Assembly (NCBI RefSeq): GCF_050624435.1
Contig: NC_134546.1
Location: 38,643,501 to 38,707,500 of the forward strand
Reading direction: 5' to 3'
Length of the DNA stretch: 64,000 bases
DNA from: Tenrec ecaudatus
Taxonomy: Eukaryota > Chordata > Mammalia > Afrosoricida > Tenrecidae
The notes beneath the pieces were generated by a model that worked only from the letters and a program-made list of their open reading frames with translations, was not told the origin of the DNA and did no database searches. Of the stretch, positions 21,633-33,142 are shown in pieces. The position numbers and the translations under genes were made by a program. Numbering within the stretch: position 1 is the first letter of the stretch; every line of letters begins with the position of its first letter.

Positions 21633-21744
21633 GACATGGTGGTATTCTTAGGATCCTGAAAGCAAACATCAATCAGTGGAAGATGCCATTGTCACCTCAC
21701 TCCCCCCCCCAAAGAAGCTTGTCAAGTGAAATAAAAAATGAAGA

Positions 21745-22125
21745 CAATGCTCATCTGATTTAGCTTGTTTGTGTTTTATGTGAAAGGGATAGTGCAGTTG
21801 GAGTTTGTTCCACCAGGTCAGACTGTTCATCAAGCTTTCAATTTAGAAATTCTGAAAGGATTGCTTAACAGGGCCTGCTTTGCGGCACCCAGGGGACTGG
21901 GTTTGCCACCAGCACAATGCACCTGCTCATGTAGCCATGCCAGTGCACCAGTTTTGGATGAAAAACAGCATGTCTTTCTTGCACCTTACTCACCTGACCT
22001 CACTCTGATGAGTTTGAACACTGTTTCCAAGAATGGAATCGCAGATTTGACAAATGTCTTCAGTGTCACGGAGAATACTTTGAAGGTGACAAGGTTGTTT
22101 TGTAAAAAATAAAATAAAATTCCAG
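21745..22125 (+). pseudogene. Mariner transposase pseudogene, internally deleted
   Basis: The plus strand reads VKGIVQLEFVPPGQTVHQAF at 21783-21842, then a degraded catalytic region, then PYSPDL at about 21985. It jumps by deletion and frameshift to a C-terminal CFQEWNRRFDKC-like segment and a GEYFEGD end near 22080. It is the same family as the minus-strand copy at 6275-7320. The HTH domain and much of the region between the second and third catalytic acidic residues are gone. Confidence 0.82.
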
Positions 22126-22800
22126 TCTGGTGGAAGGCATACCCTCGTACCTGGGTTAGGAAAGGGACAGATGCCTAGGAGGAATGTCATAGGTAATTGT
22201 TGAATTGGTGCATTGAGAACTACTTAAAACCAACTCACATTCTTTGTGGGAGTCTCAGGAAGTCAGTAGTGGGGAAGCAGCAGGGTCGAAGGGCAGCAGC
22301 CTTGAACACCAGAGTGCTGGCGTTTGGCAGAAGGAACATCAGCATCTGTTTTTAGGGGGATTAAAAATAATCTTGTCCCTACAGCTGTGTTGTATCCTAA
22401 ACAAAACAAAACAAAGTTCCAGCTGATGGTCCAGGCTTCCTGAGACCTGGCGGCTCAGTGCGTTTGCGGTGGCTTCTTGCTCTTGACTTTTCTAGAGCTT
22501 TCCAAAGAGCCTCTCGGATTGAGTTAAGCTGGCCCGATCTCTTCTCCTTGCCAACAGAACGGCCTGACTCACCAGGAGGTGGAGAGCTGTCCTCAGGTCT
22601 AAGTTTAAATTTTAGCTTTATCTTTAACATTATTTACTTGCTTGTTTTTGTGGTTTTTCTTGACCAATCGCAAACTTGTTCCAAGTTTGAGGGAATCAAA
22701 CACAACAGATGAGTATCAGCTGGGAGCCAGCAATGCGTGACACGGACATGTGGATGACCCAGCACGTGCTCGTCACACGATCAGTATTTTATCATGAGTG
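22126..22800. other. Unassigned 0.7 kb
   Basis: No feature is recognised here. Confidence 0.4.
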
Positions 22801-23360
22801 AAGGAATAAAGATATGTTACATAATTCAGGACATGCTGTTTACGTGATGTAAAAAATTTTAGGGGTATACATCCTCAGTATTTCTCTGTAAATATTACTG
22901 TGTAAATACTATCTTTCACTACTCTGTGGTAGCCCACCCTAAATAACTATTGAGCCAACTATTGTTAACTGATGTCTAAATGTTTTAATATTATAAATAA
23001 CCTTTCACATATCGCTGCTCACTTCCGTTTGTTTCGGTTTTTAACTTTTAATTGTTCTTTTATCATTTACACGAGGCACTTCCCAGAAAATATAAATGTA
23101 ATACATTGTTTTCCTCTTAAAATACGTTTTATGGCATATCATTTACATATCACACCAGCCCATGGTTTAGTCATAGTAAAGAGTCTTGCAATCACCACTG
23201 TAATTGATTTTAGACCACTTTCTTCTTTTGTGCACAGTATTATTAGCTCCCCATTTCCCCCCAACCTGTCCTGCCATATCCCTAAGAAATTATTAATCCA
23301 GTTACTGTTTCTATAGATTACCTGTCTTAGATTTCATGTAACCGAAAAACATAGCAAAAT
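22801..23360 (-). mobile_element. Ancient L1-like sequence
   Basis: AT-rich. The part at 23105-23300 (GCATATCATTTACATATCAC, GAGTCTTGCAATCACCACTG, ATTTTAGACCACTTTC) follows a known old L1 region in reverse. Confidence 0.5.
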
Positions 23361-23674
23361 AAGACAAAACAAAAAACCCAAACACAACAATGACAAAATA
23401 AAATGGAGAACAACTGCAATAGAAAAGAAAGCAGAAAATATTTTTTAAAAGAACAGAAAGGTCTTAAAATGGGTCAAAAGGGAGGACAAATGACCAGCCG
23501 TTAAAGTTTAATGTAACTCCATCTGCATCGATCCGCTTTCTAACGCCCTCTGTCTGCGAGCACGGCTACTCACAACCCGGGTCAGTGGTCAGAGCAGATT
23601 CATGGAGGATAAGTCCACGTGGAGACTCACATGGATTTGGGGCTCCGACTGTCGTCCACATTGTTGTTCTCAGG

Positions 23675-24945
23675 TGCCGTTAACTCGGCTCCGATTCAGA
23701 GCAACCCTTTCTGTGCACAGCAGAACAAAGCACTGCCAGGTCCCGCCCCGCCCAAACAATTTGTTTTAGCCTTGAGCCCGTTATTGTACCCACTGTGCCA
23801 AGAAGGTCCTCCTCTTTTTCACTGCCCCTCTGCTTTGCCAAGCACGATGTCCTTCTCTGGGGGCTGGTCTCTCCTGGCAAGCTGTCCAAAGTCTATGAGA
23901 CTGCTTCCAAGACCTATTGGTTGGTTCTTCTGGCAGTCCATGGTCCATTTGGTATGTTCTGCCAGCACCGTAACTCAAATGCATTGATTCTTCTTCAGTC
24001 TTCTTTATTCACTGTTCAAATTTCACACGCATCGGAGGTGACCGGAAATCCCCGGCTGGGGTCAATTGCACCTTCCTGCTCAAAGTAACCTCCTTGCTTT
24101 TCAACACTCGAAAGAGGTCTTTCTGGTGCAGCAGCTTTGCCTAATGCGATGCATGTTTTCATCTCCTGGCTGCTGCTTCCATGAGCACTGACTGTGCATC
24201 CTAGCACGATGAAATCCTAGCCACCTCCCGTCTTTCCTACAGTAAGAATGATGCTCCCTACTGGTCCAGTTGTGAGGATGTTTGTCATCTTCACATTAAG
24301 CTGTGATCCATACGGAAGATGGCAATCCTTGATATTCCTACACAGATGCTTCAAGTCCTCCTCACGTTCAGGAAGCAAGGCGGTGGCTTCTAGATATTGC
24401 AGGGTGTTAGTAAGCCTTCCTCCAATCCTGGTGCTGCAGTCTTCTTCATACAGTCCCGCCTCTCTGAGTACATGCTCGTCATACAAATGAAATAAATATG
24501 GCGAGTGGAGACAACCCTATTTTAAAACATGCGGTAGACCCTTGTCCTGTGCACACAGCTGCTTCTTGATCCATGTACCGGTTCGGTGTGAGCATAAATG
24601 TGTTCTGGAATTCCCATTCTTCTCGAGGCTAACGTAGTTCGTTATCATCCAGACAGTCAAGAAGACACAAGTAAACATCTTTCTGGTATTCTCTTCTTCG
24701 AGCCGAGTTTCTTCTGGCTTCAGCAACGATATCCCTTTCCCACATTTTATTCAGAATACAGTCAGATTTTCTGGCCACTCCCTGTCAATCTACTGCTTCA
24801 ACTGTTGCTGAGTGACTGAGCTTCAGCAAAATTTTACTCGCGTGTGATATTGGTGATTTTGCTCTATAATTTTCACATTCTCTTCTATCACCTTTCTTTG
24901 GAATGGGTACAGATCCGATCTCGCAGTCAGCTGGCCTGCAAACTG
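23675..24945 (-). mobile_element. RTE-type LINE, longest copy; RT motif destroyed
   Basis: About 1.27 kb of minus-strand RTE/BovB-like LINE from the 3' end near 23675 to the RT fingers/palm near 24945. The frame at 24486-24217 reads LTNTLQYLEATALL, then EEDLKHL, and LNVKMTN. The position of the catalytic YADD (24385-24396) is Tyr-Leu-Glu-Ala. Upstream, 24726-24517 retains the MGIP...RTG region out of frame. Not functional. Confidence 0.85.
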
Positions 24946-25125
24946 AGTGCGCAGAGCTCAATCTCTAATATCATTCCCTCTTCCAGTCTCGGATTTTACT
25001 TACAATCCTTGGATCGCACAGCTGGTGTGGACCCAGCCACTGCACTGAGATGGCTGCTCATTTTAAGGCAAGCCTTTGTGAACTGAGACACTATTCGTTC
25101 TGATAGTCGGGCACATTTCCTTGAG
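24946..25125 (-). mobile_element. LINE 3'-region fragment, older variant
   Basis: It matches 8161-8345: ACAATCCTTGGATCGCACAG, GCTGGTGTG, TTTTAAGGCAAGCCTTTG and TCTGATAGTCGGGCAC. Confidence 0.6.
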
Positions 25126-25330
25126 GTGCCCTTTCCTGGTTGTATATAAGGTTTTCTTTCGCTTGAATCCTAAATCATCCTTCAGAACAGAGGGACTCGC
25201 TTGTTGTCAAGTGCTTAAGGGATGCTTTCTTTACTATTTAATGCCCTTTAAAATAAATCACTTTATTTTTAACAGCAAAGAGCTGTTGGGAGAAGAAGCA
25301 TATATATCCCCTGGTTCTCAACCCTGGCTA

Positions 25331-25518
25331 GATGAAAAACTCACTGCCATCAAGTTGAACCCTATGCATAGCACCTTATAGGAAAGGGTAGCATTGCCCC
25401 TGTATGTTTCCAAGACTGTAGAAAGCTCCATCTTTCTCTCACAGAGCAGCTGCTGGTTTCAAACCACTGACCTTGCAGTCGGCAGCCTAACTCGTAACCA
25501 GTACCTCACCAGGGCACC
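25331..25518 (-). mobile_element. AfroSINE
   Basis: CTCACTGCCATCAAGTTGAA, GCCCCTGTATGTTTCCAAG, TTTCAAACCACTGACCTTGC, ACCAGGGCACC. Full-length type. Confidence 0.88.
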
Positions 25519-25529
25519 TACCTAGAGCT

Positions 25530-25680
25530 TCTCTCGCTGCCATCGAGTCCATCTGTGGGTTTCCGAGAGATAACTGTTTCCGGGAGTAGAAAGCCAGTCA
25601 AAAGCCACCATGGAGCTGCTGGTGGTTTCGAACTGCCAGCCCCAGGTATCACATGACACCTCTGCACCACTCCATGGCTA
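25530..25680 (-). mobile_element. AfroSINE, partial
   Basis: CTCGCTGCCATCGAGTCCAT, GTGGGTTTCCGAGAGATAAC, GGTGGTTTCGAACTGCCAGC. It lies 11 bp from the previous SINE in the same orientation. Confidence 0.85.
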
Positions 25681-26599
25681 GATCTTAGAATCTTAAAATC
25701 AAACCCAAAGCAAGCTATTCTCCATACAGTAGATTCCAACCCATGGAAGGCGCATGTGTGCAGAGTAGAAGTGTGTCCGGAAGGTCCTGAAGGCAATGAC
25801 CTTTCGGAGACTGCTTGTTAGGCCTTCATATTCAGGTATCTTGGATGGATTCACCTCTCCTGAACACCTTGCATGACCTGTTTTGTTCTGAGCCATAGGG
25901 ACCCTGTAGGGAGCAGTTGTTAAAGCACCAGGTGGCTACAGCCTGGCCCAGCGCTGAGCCCAGGGCTCTCAGATTCTCAGCAGGGCATGGGCTGGGTGGT
26001 AGTCAGTGGCTTTTTAAAAAAGCTTCCCAGTTGTTTACTGTGAGTAGCTGAGACTGAGATCCCTTGCCTCCCCCAAAGACCTCAGTCCTTGCCAATTTCC
26101 TATGCTTATAAAAGTCACTCCAGAGTCTGTACCCAGGAGCCAAAGGCATCCAACATGGATTTTGTTATTTCTGGAGGCGTGACTTCCCCCTTTTCTTATC
26201 AACCCATTCTCAGGAAACGTTCAAGGCAGCCACACCGGGGTGTTGATGGTGATAAGACTTAATGGCTGGGCCGTGGGCCTTTTCACAGGACACACTTTAT
26301 GCTGAGCACAGGAGCAGTGAGTCCATTGGCATCCACACCCCTCCAACCTGCTCCATGTTTGACCACCTCCTGGAAGACACCCCCCACCCCCAGAATCCTG
26401 AGAGGGCTTCTCGGGAGTTCCAGGGCCAGGCCTAAGCTCTGAGCTCTGAGCAGGGCAGTGTCCCTTTAATTTTCTACTGGGATTGAACAGCATCTGAGAT
26501 CAAGACCTTTTGAAATATTTATCTACTTGTTATTTATCTGGGCAGGGTGTGGGGGGGAGGAGAGGTCCTGAGAACTACGCCCAAAGCCAGAGAGAGCAC
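25681..26599. other. Unassigned 0.9 kb
   Basis: No gene or named repeat is recognised. Confidence 0.4.
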
Positions 26600-27060
26600 A
26601 GGGAAAACTTTGCTACATTTATTTTAATAACTTTGACTTTGCTCCCTTTTATTGTCAAAGTAGCAAATGCTTACTGGAGAAAACTTGGAATAGACACACA
26701 CAAGGATAGAGCGGAAAACAAGTCACCCACAATCCCACAGCTCAGAGGGATCCGGGGCTCACAGACTGGCATGTTGCCATCCAGGCCCCTCTCTAAGCAC
26801 ACACACATGCAGTGTGCATAATTACAGACAGTGTGGCATCCTGCCTTTTCCCCTGTAATGCTCTATCATGAACGTCTTCCTATGTTTTAAAACATAATTT
26901 GGAACGGAGCCGTACTATTTTCTCATTTGCTATCTGAACATTTACTTAACTAATGTCCTATTGTTGGGCATTTAGGTAATTTCCAAGCTATCTTTCTGAT
27001 GAGGCGTAATGGGACTAGCATTTGTCCACAGATTGGCTCATGTTTCTGATGAATTCTTCA
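26600..27060. mobile_element. Ancient interspersed repeat (L1-like)
   Basis: ACAAGTCACCCACAATCCCA and GTCCTATTGTTGGGCATTTAGGTAATTTCC are phrases typical of old mammalian repeats. The family is not certain. Confidence 0.4.
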
Positions 27061-27319
27061 CGTAACCTTTGACCCAAAGAGAGAAATGAGCACTCTTCTT
27101 ATTCTCAGAAATGCCAAGATTCGAATCCTGATTATCCGCTGGCTGGGCTCATGACGACGGGTCCTTGACCCGAGCCAGCCTCAGACGGCTCATGTGCAGA
27201 GTCTGAGTTCTTCGCAGCTTCAAAGAGTTATCATATGGGAAAACAGGCAGCACCCAGCAGATGCTCAATAGTGTCTTTTAAAAACCCAAAACACTGAAAC
27301 TGGGACCGACTTCTGGAAC

Positions 27320-27420
27320 TACGTCCTACAACCCACTCATTTTATGACTGAGGAAACTGAGGCCCAAGAGACGAAGAAACCTGGGCGCCTTCCTGGCAAT
27401 GTAGTTGCGTCCACTTTCTG
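27320..27420 (-). mobile_element. MIR SINE fragment
   Basis: CATTTTATGACTGAGGAAAC, TGAGGCCCAAGAGACGAAG follows the reversed MIR core. Confidence 0.65.
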
Positions 27421-28020
27421 TCTGCTGCTGGTGTGACCAGTATGGGCAGGTACCAAGCCACGTAATTGAGCTCAAGTTCTCGGCCATGACTGTCCATGTG
27501 CATGCTGTGGACTGACAGGCCTCTGCTTTTTGTGAAAATGTAGTTCTCACTTCCTGTGGATACAGACAGCCCGCAGACCAAGAGGCAGCCCGTTTGCTGA
27601 GGCCCTGGAGTTGCCTGGAGCCAGCCTCACTCGATCAGTGTGTGGCACTCAGACCTTTGGCTAGGAGAACATGCGTTTCTTGGTGTCTTCAAAACAGCTG
27701 AAAAAGTGTTAAATAAACGAGAGGTGGGCACAGTGTCAGAAATACTGCTCCACAGACGGCTGATGAATTTGCAAAGGGAGAAAACGAGCGTCACGTGGAG
27801 AGACCTGGTGGAGACCACTCTAACTAACAGCCAGCCTTGGCGCCCACCTATCATGGTGCCTCCCCATTTGGATGTACTGAGAAGGATGCAGAATCGACGA
27901 TGGCGTATTCCCCACCGACCACCTTTTCTTTGAACTCATGAGGATACATAGTTGGGGGAGATCAGTCTCGCTCCAACTGAATGGGTCCAAGGAATGGCTG
28001 TGTAATTGAGGGGTACACTG
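27421..28020. other. Unassigned 0.6 kb
   Basis: No repeat is recognised. The 97-codon frame at 27640-27933 has no domain. Confidence 0.4.
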
Positions 28021-28530
28021 AGACATCAGACAAGATAAAGCATGCAAGGGCTCACCTTCGCGATTGCTTCAGGAACCAGGTCCGAGCAGAGAGAGTGCGA
28101 GCAATGTATTTTCACGAGCTTAGATAATCTCGACATGCAGCCTGAGCACATACGTAACTGGAAGGGGTGTACTAGAGGCATGCACGTAACGGGAGGGGGA
28201 CAAGCTAGGGCTATTTGTTCAATGGAAAGTGGAGGCACTAGAGTCATACATGTGACAGGAAGGCACATACGTAACAAGATGGACAGGCTCGAGTCAAGAG
28301 GGCAGCTTAACTTTGGTGGTCTCTGAGCTGGCTTGACTCTAGGTGTCTTTGAGCACTTCTCCAGGGGAACAATCTATGATCCTTATCACAAGGGAATGGA
28401 CCCTACTGAGGGTGGGACAGACTATAGGGTCTGATTGCTTTTGATGTCAGACAGCCTTCAGACAGATCGCCTTCAAGCAGTTGACCTTCAAGCTTATAGC
28501 AAGAGACCATGTGTTTGCAAACAGCACCTT
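28021..28530. repeat. Unclassified stretch with four ACGT-core motif copies
   Basis: GCACATACGTAAC occurs at 28146-28158 and 28263-28275, with variants GCATGCACGTAAC (28178-28190) and TCATACATGTGAC (28244-28256). Downstream CAGACAGCCTTCAGACAG / ATCGCCTTCAAGCAG / GACCTTCAAGC is another short internal repetition (28448-28495). It may be an LTR, but no ends were found. Confidence 0.45.
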
Positions 28531-28925
28531 AAATTAGGCATTATTATGGGGGTGGGGCGGCATGGGGAATAACTTTTACATAAGAGAATGTGAGTGGGAC
28601 CTATCTCCAACCCATGAACATGCAGATTCCTTCATGGGAGCCTTGGCCTCCCAGACTGCTTCACATCTGAATGGTGAGAGTTGGTCCTCAGACACTCTCT
28701 TCCCGGTTCTGTTTCCATAGTGAACAAACCTGGAGTGCCCGGCAGTTTCCAGATGACTAGCCTGGCTTCTCCCTTATACTTGATACCATGGAAGCCAAAG
28801 ACGGCAGGGGGACGGCCACAGCTCCCAGGACACAGTGTGGGGGGTGGGCCTGGATGGAGCCCTGGAGAGTACTGGGGGGAATTAGAATATGGACGTCATA
28901 GTGCCTAATAATATTACATCACCTT
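28531..28925. other. Unassigned 0.4 kb
   Basis: Nothing is recognised. Confidence 0.4.
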
Positions 28926-29056
28926 CAATGTCTTAAATGTGATGATCATGTTGTGGCTATGTCGGCATATGTCCCTTAGGAGATGTGTACTGAAGTATTG
29001 AAGAGTGAAGAGGCATGGCTCTGTCATCTATTCTCGGGTCATTTTGCAAAAACAAC
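28926..29056 (+). mobile_element. Ancient L1 3' UTR fragment
   Basis: GATCATGTTGTGGCTATGTC, CCTTAGGAGATGTGTACTG, AAGTATTGAAGAGTGAAG resembles old L1 3' UTRs. Confidence 0.55.
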
Positions 29057-29082
29057 GTGTGCGTGTGTGTGTGTGTGTGTGT
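29057..29082. repeat. GT microsatellite
   Basis: A GT run with one GC interruption. Confidence 0.95.
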
Positions 29083-30257
29083 AGCAGGGGTGGGGTAACT
29101 AGGGCCATTTGGACATCTAGTACATCATTCGTGGGCCATACTGGTCAAACATTTCATTGACTCCTAATGGGATAGCAAACACTGCTTCCCTTTGGTGAGG
29201 CGTGTGGTGTTAGCTGGTCTTGGTGATTGCACCTGCCTTATATCACCTGCAGGCCAGCCATCCCCTGCCCCAGCAGAGAGCCGAAGCTACGCATGTGGCG
29301 GAATGCTAACCGTTGGTGGACTTAGGCCAAAGGGAAGATGAGTATTCATTTTAATCTCCTTTCAGCTTTTCTGAGCTTGGAAAGTTTCAACTTAAAAAAA
29401 AAGGAATTAAGAAAACAAAGCTTAATCTGGTTCACGGAAATGTGCTAGTTGAGCTTTACTGTACTTAAAAACGTTTTGAGACAATCCTTAAACACCAAGG
29501 AATTTCCCTCTGAAAGCTTATTTCCAGTTGCTTTGAGAAACCTCGCAGGCGGAGCTGCAATGTGTCTGCCTTTCCAGCAGGGTAACTGTTGGGCTGCCCA
29601 GTGACCTTGCTCTGCCCAGAGGGCCCCTGCTACTCCTTGGATCCAAGCTTGTGCTCTGATACCCACTGGCAACCACGACTTCCACCAGGCAAAGCTTGGT
29701 GATGGAGAATTAACTCACCAACCCCAGATCAGAGAGGACAGTGCCCTGGACCAGAAGACCCCAGAAACCTACCAAGCAGGCTGCGTTGTCAACACAGCCA
29801 ACCATGCCAGGAGGACATGTAGGGGGTGGTCCCTGAGCACTGGGAGCTCCCTCGGAGCTCCGGCCTCACCCCGTGAAGGAGGGGCTTTCCTCAGAGCGGA
29901 GACTGGAGCTGTCTGCCCAGAGAAGAGAAGGACTTTTGCTACGGCACAGGGCACGGACGATACACATCCAGCTAACGTTTTTAGGAACTCTGGACCGTAC
30001 CACTCTCCATAATGATGACTCCTAACAAAATATTTAGCTCTGGTGTCTGTGAGGTTCTGGTAGCCAACTTAATGTCCATCGTCTTGGTCAGCCAATCACA
30101 CGTCAAGGCAGGCCAGGGCAAGAGGAATACTTCAGTTTCTCACAGAAAAGTATGACACTTAATGAGCCGAGATGAATTTCATTAGGGGTCATACACATAG
30201 GCCTCCCGTGACATCATCACAAGAACACAGCGTCCTTCACACTGAGTGGTGGGGGAC
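29083..30257. other. Unassigned 1.2 kb
   Basis: No gene is seen. An A-rich L1-like end (AACTTAAAAAAAAAGG) lies near 29390. Confidence 0.4.
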
Positions 30258-30425
30258 GAATATTCCAGTCCTGTCTCAACTTCAGCACTGACTCACTCTG
30301 AGAGTTGGGGTGAGGCCCTGGCCCGTCTGAGCCCTCAAATGCCTCCTTGACCCGGTGTAGATGGTGGCCCCTGCCTGGCCTGCTTCACAGGGGATACTGT
30401 GCGGTGAGAATAAAGTACTGTATAG
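30258..30425 (+). mobile_element. MIR SINE fragment
   Basis: Forward MIR-like sequence from CAACTTCAGCACTGACTC to GTGCGGTGAGAATAAAGTAC. Confidence 0.55.
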
Positions 30426-30647
30426 GAAGGTTTTGAAAAAGAGAAAGATGAATTAAATGCTGTTCGTTAACTAATGTCCCCACTGGAGTCACTGTGCTCT
30501 CCTCCAGGTCACTGCGTTTGTGTTGTTTTGTTGAAATGCTCTCTCCACGCTCTAAACTTGCCCTCCCTTAGTTCCTCCAGCTTTTAGGAGAAGCCTTTCT
30601 TTGAAGACTCAGACCCCAAACCCTACGCAGGGGAAGTCTGCACACTT

Positions 30648-30860
30648 TCTTTTATTTAATCATTTTCTTGGGGGCTCATTCAACTATTATCACAATCATC
30701 CATGCATCCATTGTGTCAAGCACATGTATACATTTGTTGCCCTCATCATTCTCAAAACATTTGCTTTCTACTTGAGCCCTTGGTATCAGCTCCTCATTTT
30801 CTGCCTTCCCTCCCTGCTCCCCCCTCCTTCGTGAACCCTTGATAATTTATAAATTATTAC
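30648..30860 (-). mobile_element. L1-type LINE 3' end (copy D), short
   Basis: TTTATTTAATCATTTTCTTG, GGGGCTCATTCAACTATTATC, GTCAAGCACATGTATAC, TTGGTATCAGCTCCTCATT, truncated near ATAATTTATAAATTATTA. Confidence 0.88.
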
Positions 30861-31705
30861 CCCCCCCCCAAAAAAAAAGGTCTGGACTTGAGCCAAGGGA
30901 CTCCCTCAGAAGCAAGCAAGGGCTTTCTGTGTCTCTTCGGTACCGTGCCTTGCCCTGGACCTGGCACCTGGGAGCACAGCTGAGACCTGTGGGTCAAGTA
31001 AAGGAATGAGTGACTCAGGGATGTGGGTGGCACCTTGCCCAAGGGGGACTCTGCTGGGGAAGCAGGGTAGGCAGGATGGGTGCTAGGAGCCAAGCGCGAT
31101 TCTGCAGCAGAATGGGGCGCGGTGCCGAGAGGAAGGGCATGGGTTTGGCGAGGAAGAAGAGAGGTCTTTCACTCGGTGGTGAGGGGAAACCAGGGTTGGG
31201 CAGCCTTCTCTTTCAGCGCCAGCCGTGTGAGAGCCAGGTGTTCACTGTCGAATGCATTCATAATGGTCTGTGGTCAGGGGTGGTTAGCACCCATTAAGTC
31301 GGCCCCAGGACCATGCCCACTGGATCTGGCCTCGGTGAGACACAAGGCTTTCTTTGCTTCCCGTCTTTACGTTTTACTCAGTTTCTTGCTGAGACGAATC
31401 ACAGCAAAGCCTACATCCGCTCAACAGTTCCTTCAGGGACACGGTGGTGGCCCTGGTAACATTCTTCAAAGCGTGTGGCCCTCCTCGCGCTCCCTCCCTG
31501 AGCTGTTCTTCCCTGGCGAACGTCCTAACGTCATTGCTCAAGGAGGGGCCTGTCCCACCTTTCAGGTCCCTGCTGTCCATTTGATCCCACAGAGATAGTT
31601 CTCAAAAGTGAATCATGCTCAAGTTCAAATGAGTTAAGCCACACTCTAGTTTGTTTTTTTAATAAGGCTTGTGGGGGTATTTGGGGTTGAAGGTTTACAT
31701 AGGTT
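30861..31705. other. Unassigned 0.8 kb, moderately GC-rich
   Basis: The 172-codon frame at 31080-31598 has no domain, and other frames are open across the same DNA. Confidence 0.4.
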
Positions 31706-32503
31706 TTTCTTTCTTTCTTAATCATTTTATTGGGGGCTCTTATAGCTCTTATCACAATCCATCCATCCATTGTGTCCAGCGCATTTGTACTGAATCATTT
31801 TCCATCATCATTTTCAAAACCCTTTTTTTCTTCTTGAGCCCTTGGCATCAGGTCATTTCCGTGCTCATCCACCCACCCTCCCTTGTGAACGCTCGATAAT
31901 TTATAAAATTTCTTTCATGTCTTACACCGACTGCTGTCTCCTTTCACCCACTTTTCTGTTGTTCGCCCCCCTGGGAAGGGGGTTTTATGTCGATCCTTGT
32001 GATCAATTCCCTGTTTTTCCCTCAACCTTCCCCTTACCCTCCTGGTATCGCTACTCTCATTATTGGTCCTGGATTCCCTGTGTTTCCCGCTCTTATCTGT
32101 ACCAGTGTACATGCTCTGGTCTAGCCAGATTTGTAAGGTAGAATTTGGATCACGGTAGTGGGGGCGGGGAGCAAGCATTAAAGAACTAGAGGAAAGTTGT
32201 ATGTTTCATCGGTGCTATACTGCCCCCTGACTGGCTCATCTCTTCTTTGTGACACTTCTGTGAGGGGATGTCTGTCTACAGATGGGCTTTGGGTCTCCAC
32301 TCTGCCCTCCCTCTCACTCACAATGATATGATTTTTTGTTCTGGGTCTTTGATGCCTGATACCTGATCCCATCAACACCTTATGATCACATGGGCTAATG
32401 TGTTTCTTCCATGTGGGCTTTGTTGCTTCTGAGCTAGATGGCCACTTGTTTACCTTCAAGCCTTTAAGATTTCACATGCTATATCTTTTGATAGCCGGGA
32501 ACT
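31706..32503 (-). mobile_element. L1-type LINE 3' end (copy E)
   Basis: TTAATCATTTTATTGGGGGC, then the collinear 3' region to GATGCCTGATACCTGATCCC and TCTTTTGATAGCCGGGA. Truncated at about 32503. Confidence 0.9.
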
Positions 32504-32690
32504 ATAGGATCTTCATCGGTTGATTCTCTAAAGGATACCTCCAGACCTTTCTTTCTAGTCCTGCTTAATCTGGGAGCTCCACTCAAAGTGTTCAGCAGCA
32601 CAGCAACATGCAAGCATCCGCTGAGGGACAGAGGGTGGTTACACACCAGGCACATTGGTCACTTCCATGCCACCTGACAGAAGGGGCCTC
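32504..32690 (-). mobile_element. tRNA-derived-like interspersed repeat
   Basis: ACCTCCAGACCTTTCTTTCT, GGGAGCTCCACTCAAAGTG, CAGCACAGCAACATGCAAGC, then GGCACATTGGTCAC. Related to 13186-13410. Confidence 0.5.
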
Positions 32691-32846
32691 CAAAGTCACT
32701 GGTCTTGGACTAGTGAGGTGGAGAAAGCTCCCCTTTATTGCTGCTGATGTCTCGCTTTGACTTTGTTTTTGGTTCAAAATTCCAACCACCTGGGTTCAGC
32801 TTCAAAACAATGGATTTGAGAAGGTGAAGTGGCCAGCGGCCTGAAT

Positions 32847-32907
32847 GGCAACCAGTAACACACTCTCCATTCACTGCGTGAAGCGAGTGTCTTTCACATC
32901 TGGAAAA
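32847..32907 (+). repeat. 61-bp segment repeated at 35745-35805
   Basis: The two copies align without gaps at about 52 of 61 positions and share AGTGTCTTTCACATCTGGAA. The family is not recognised. Confidence 0.8.
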
Positions 32908-32936
32908 TGCCAGGCACTGTCCTAGGCTCTCAAGAC

Positions 32937-33095
32937 CAAAACCCAAAGTTAATTCCAAGTCATAGCAACTCTCCCGGACTTTCTGAGACTGTCCATCTTT
33001 ACGAGAGCAGACAACCTCATCTTCCTCCCACCGAGCAGGTGGTAGGTTTGAGCCACCATCCCTGTCATCGTCAGCCCATTGTCTAACCCCAAACC
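32937..33095 (-). mobile_element. AfroSINE, diverged
   Basis: AATTCCAAGTCATAGCAACT, GACTTTCTGAGACTGTCC, GAGCAGACAACCTCATCTTC, GGTAGGTTTGAGCCACCATC. Confidence 0.78.
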
Positions 33096-33098
33096 CCA

Positions 33099-33142
33099 GG
33101 AGAGTATAAAAATTCTAAAGCCAAGGAGAGTATAAAAATTCT
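33099..33142. repeat. 18-bp direct repeat
   Basis: GGAGAGTATAAAAATTCT occurs at 33099-33116 and 33125-33142. Confidence 0.95.

Noticed and set aside
24217..24486. Reverse-transcriptase-like frame as a host gene
   Set aside because: It is part of a truncated RTE LINE, with the catalytic motif lost and frameshifts on both sides.
25311..25330. GGTTCTCAACC as a third SPIN terminus
   Set aside because: No SPIN interior follows and no matching inverted end exists; an AfroSINE begins directly after.
28146..28275. Possible CRISPR-like array because of repeated 13-mers
   Set aside because: The copies are too short, unevenly spaced and diverged, and the context is a mammalian genome.
31080..31598. 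172-codon plus-strand frame
   Set aside because: No motif or exon borders. Neighbouring frames on both strands are also open.
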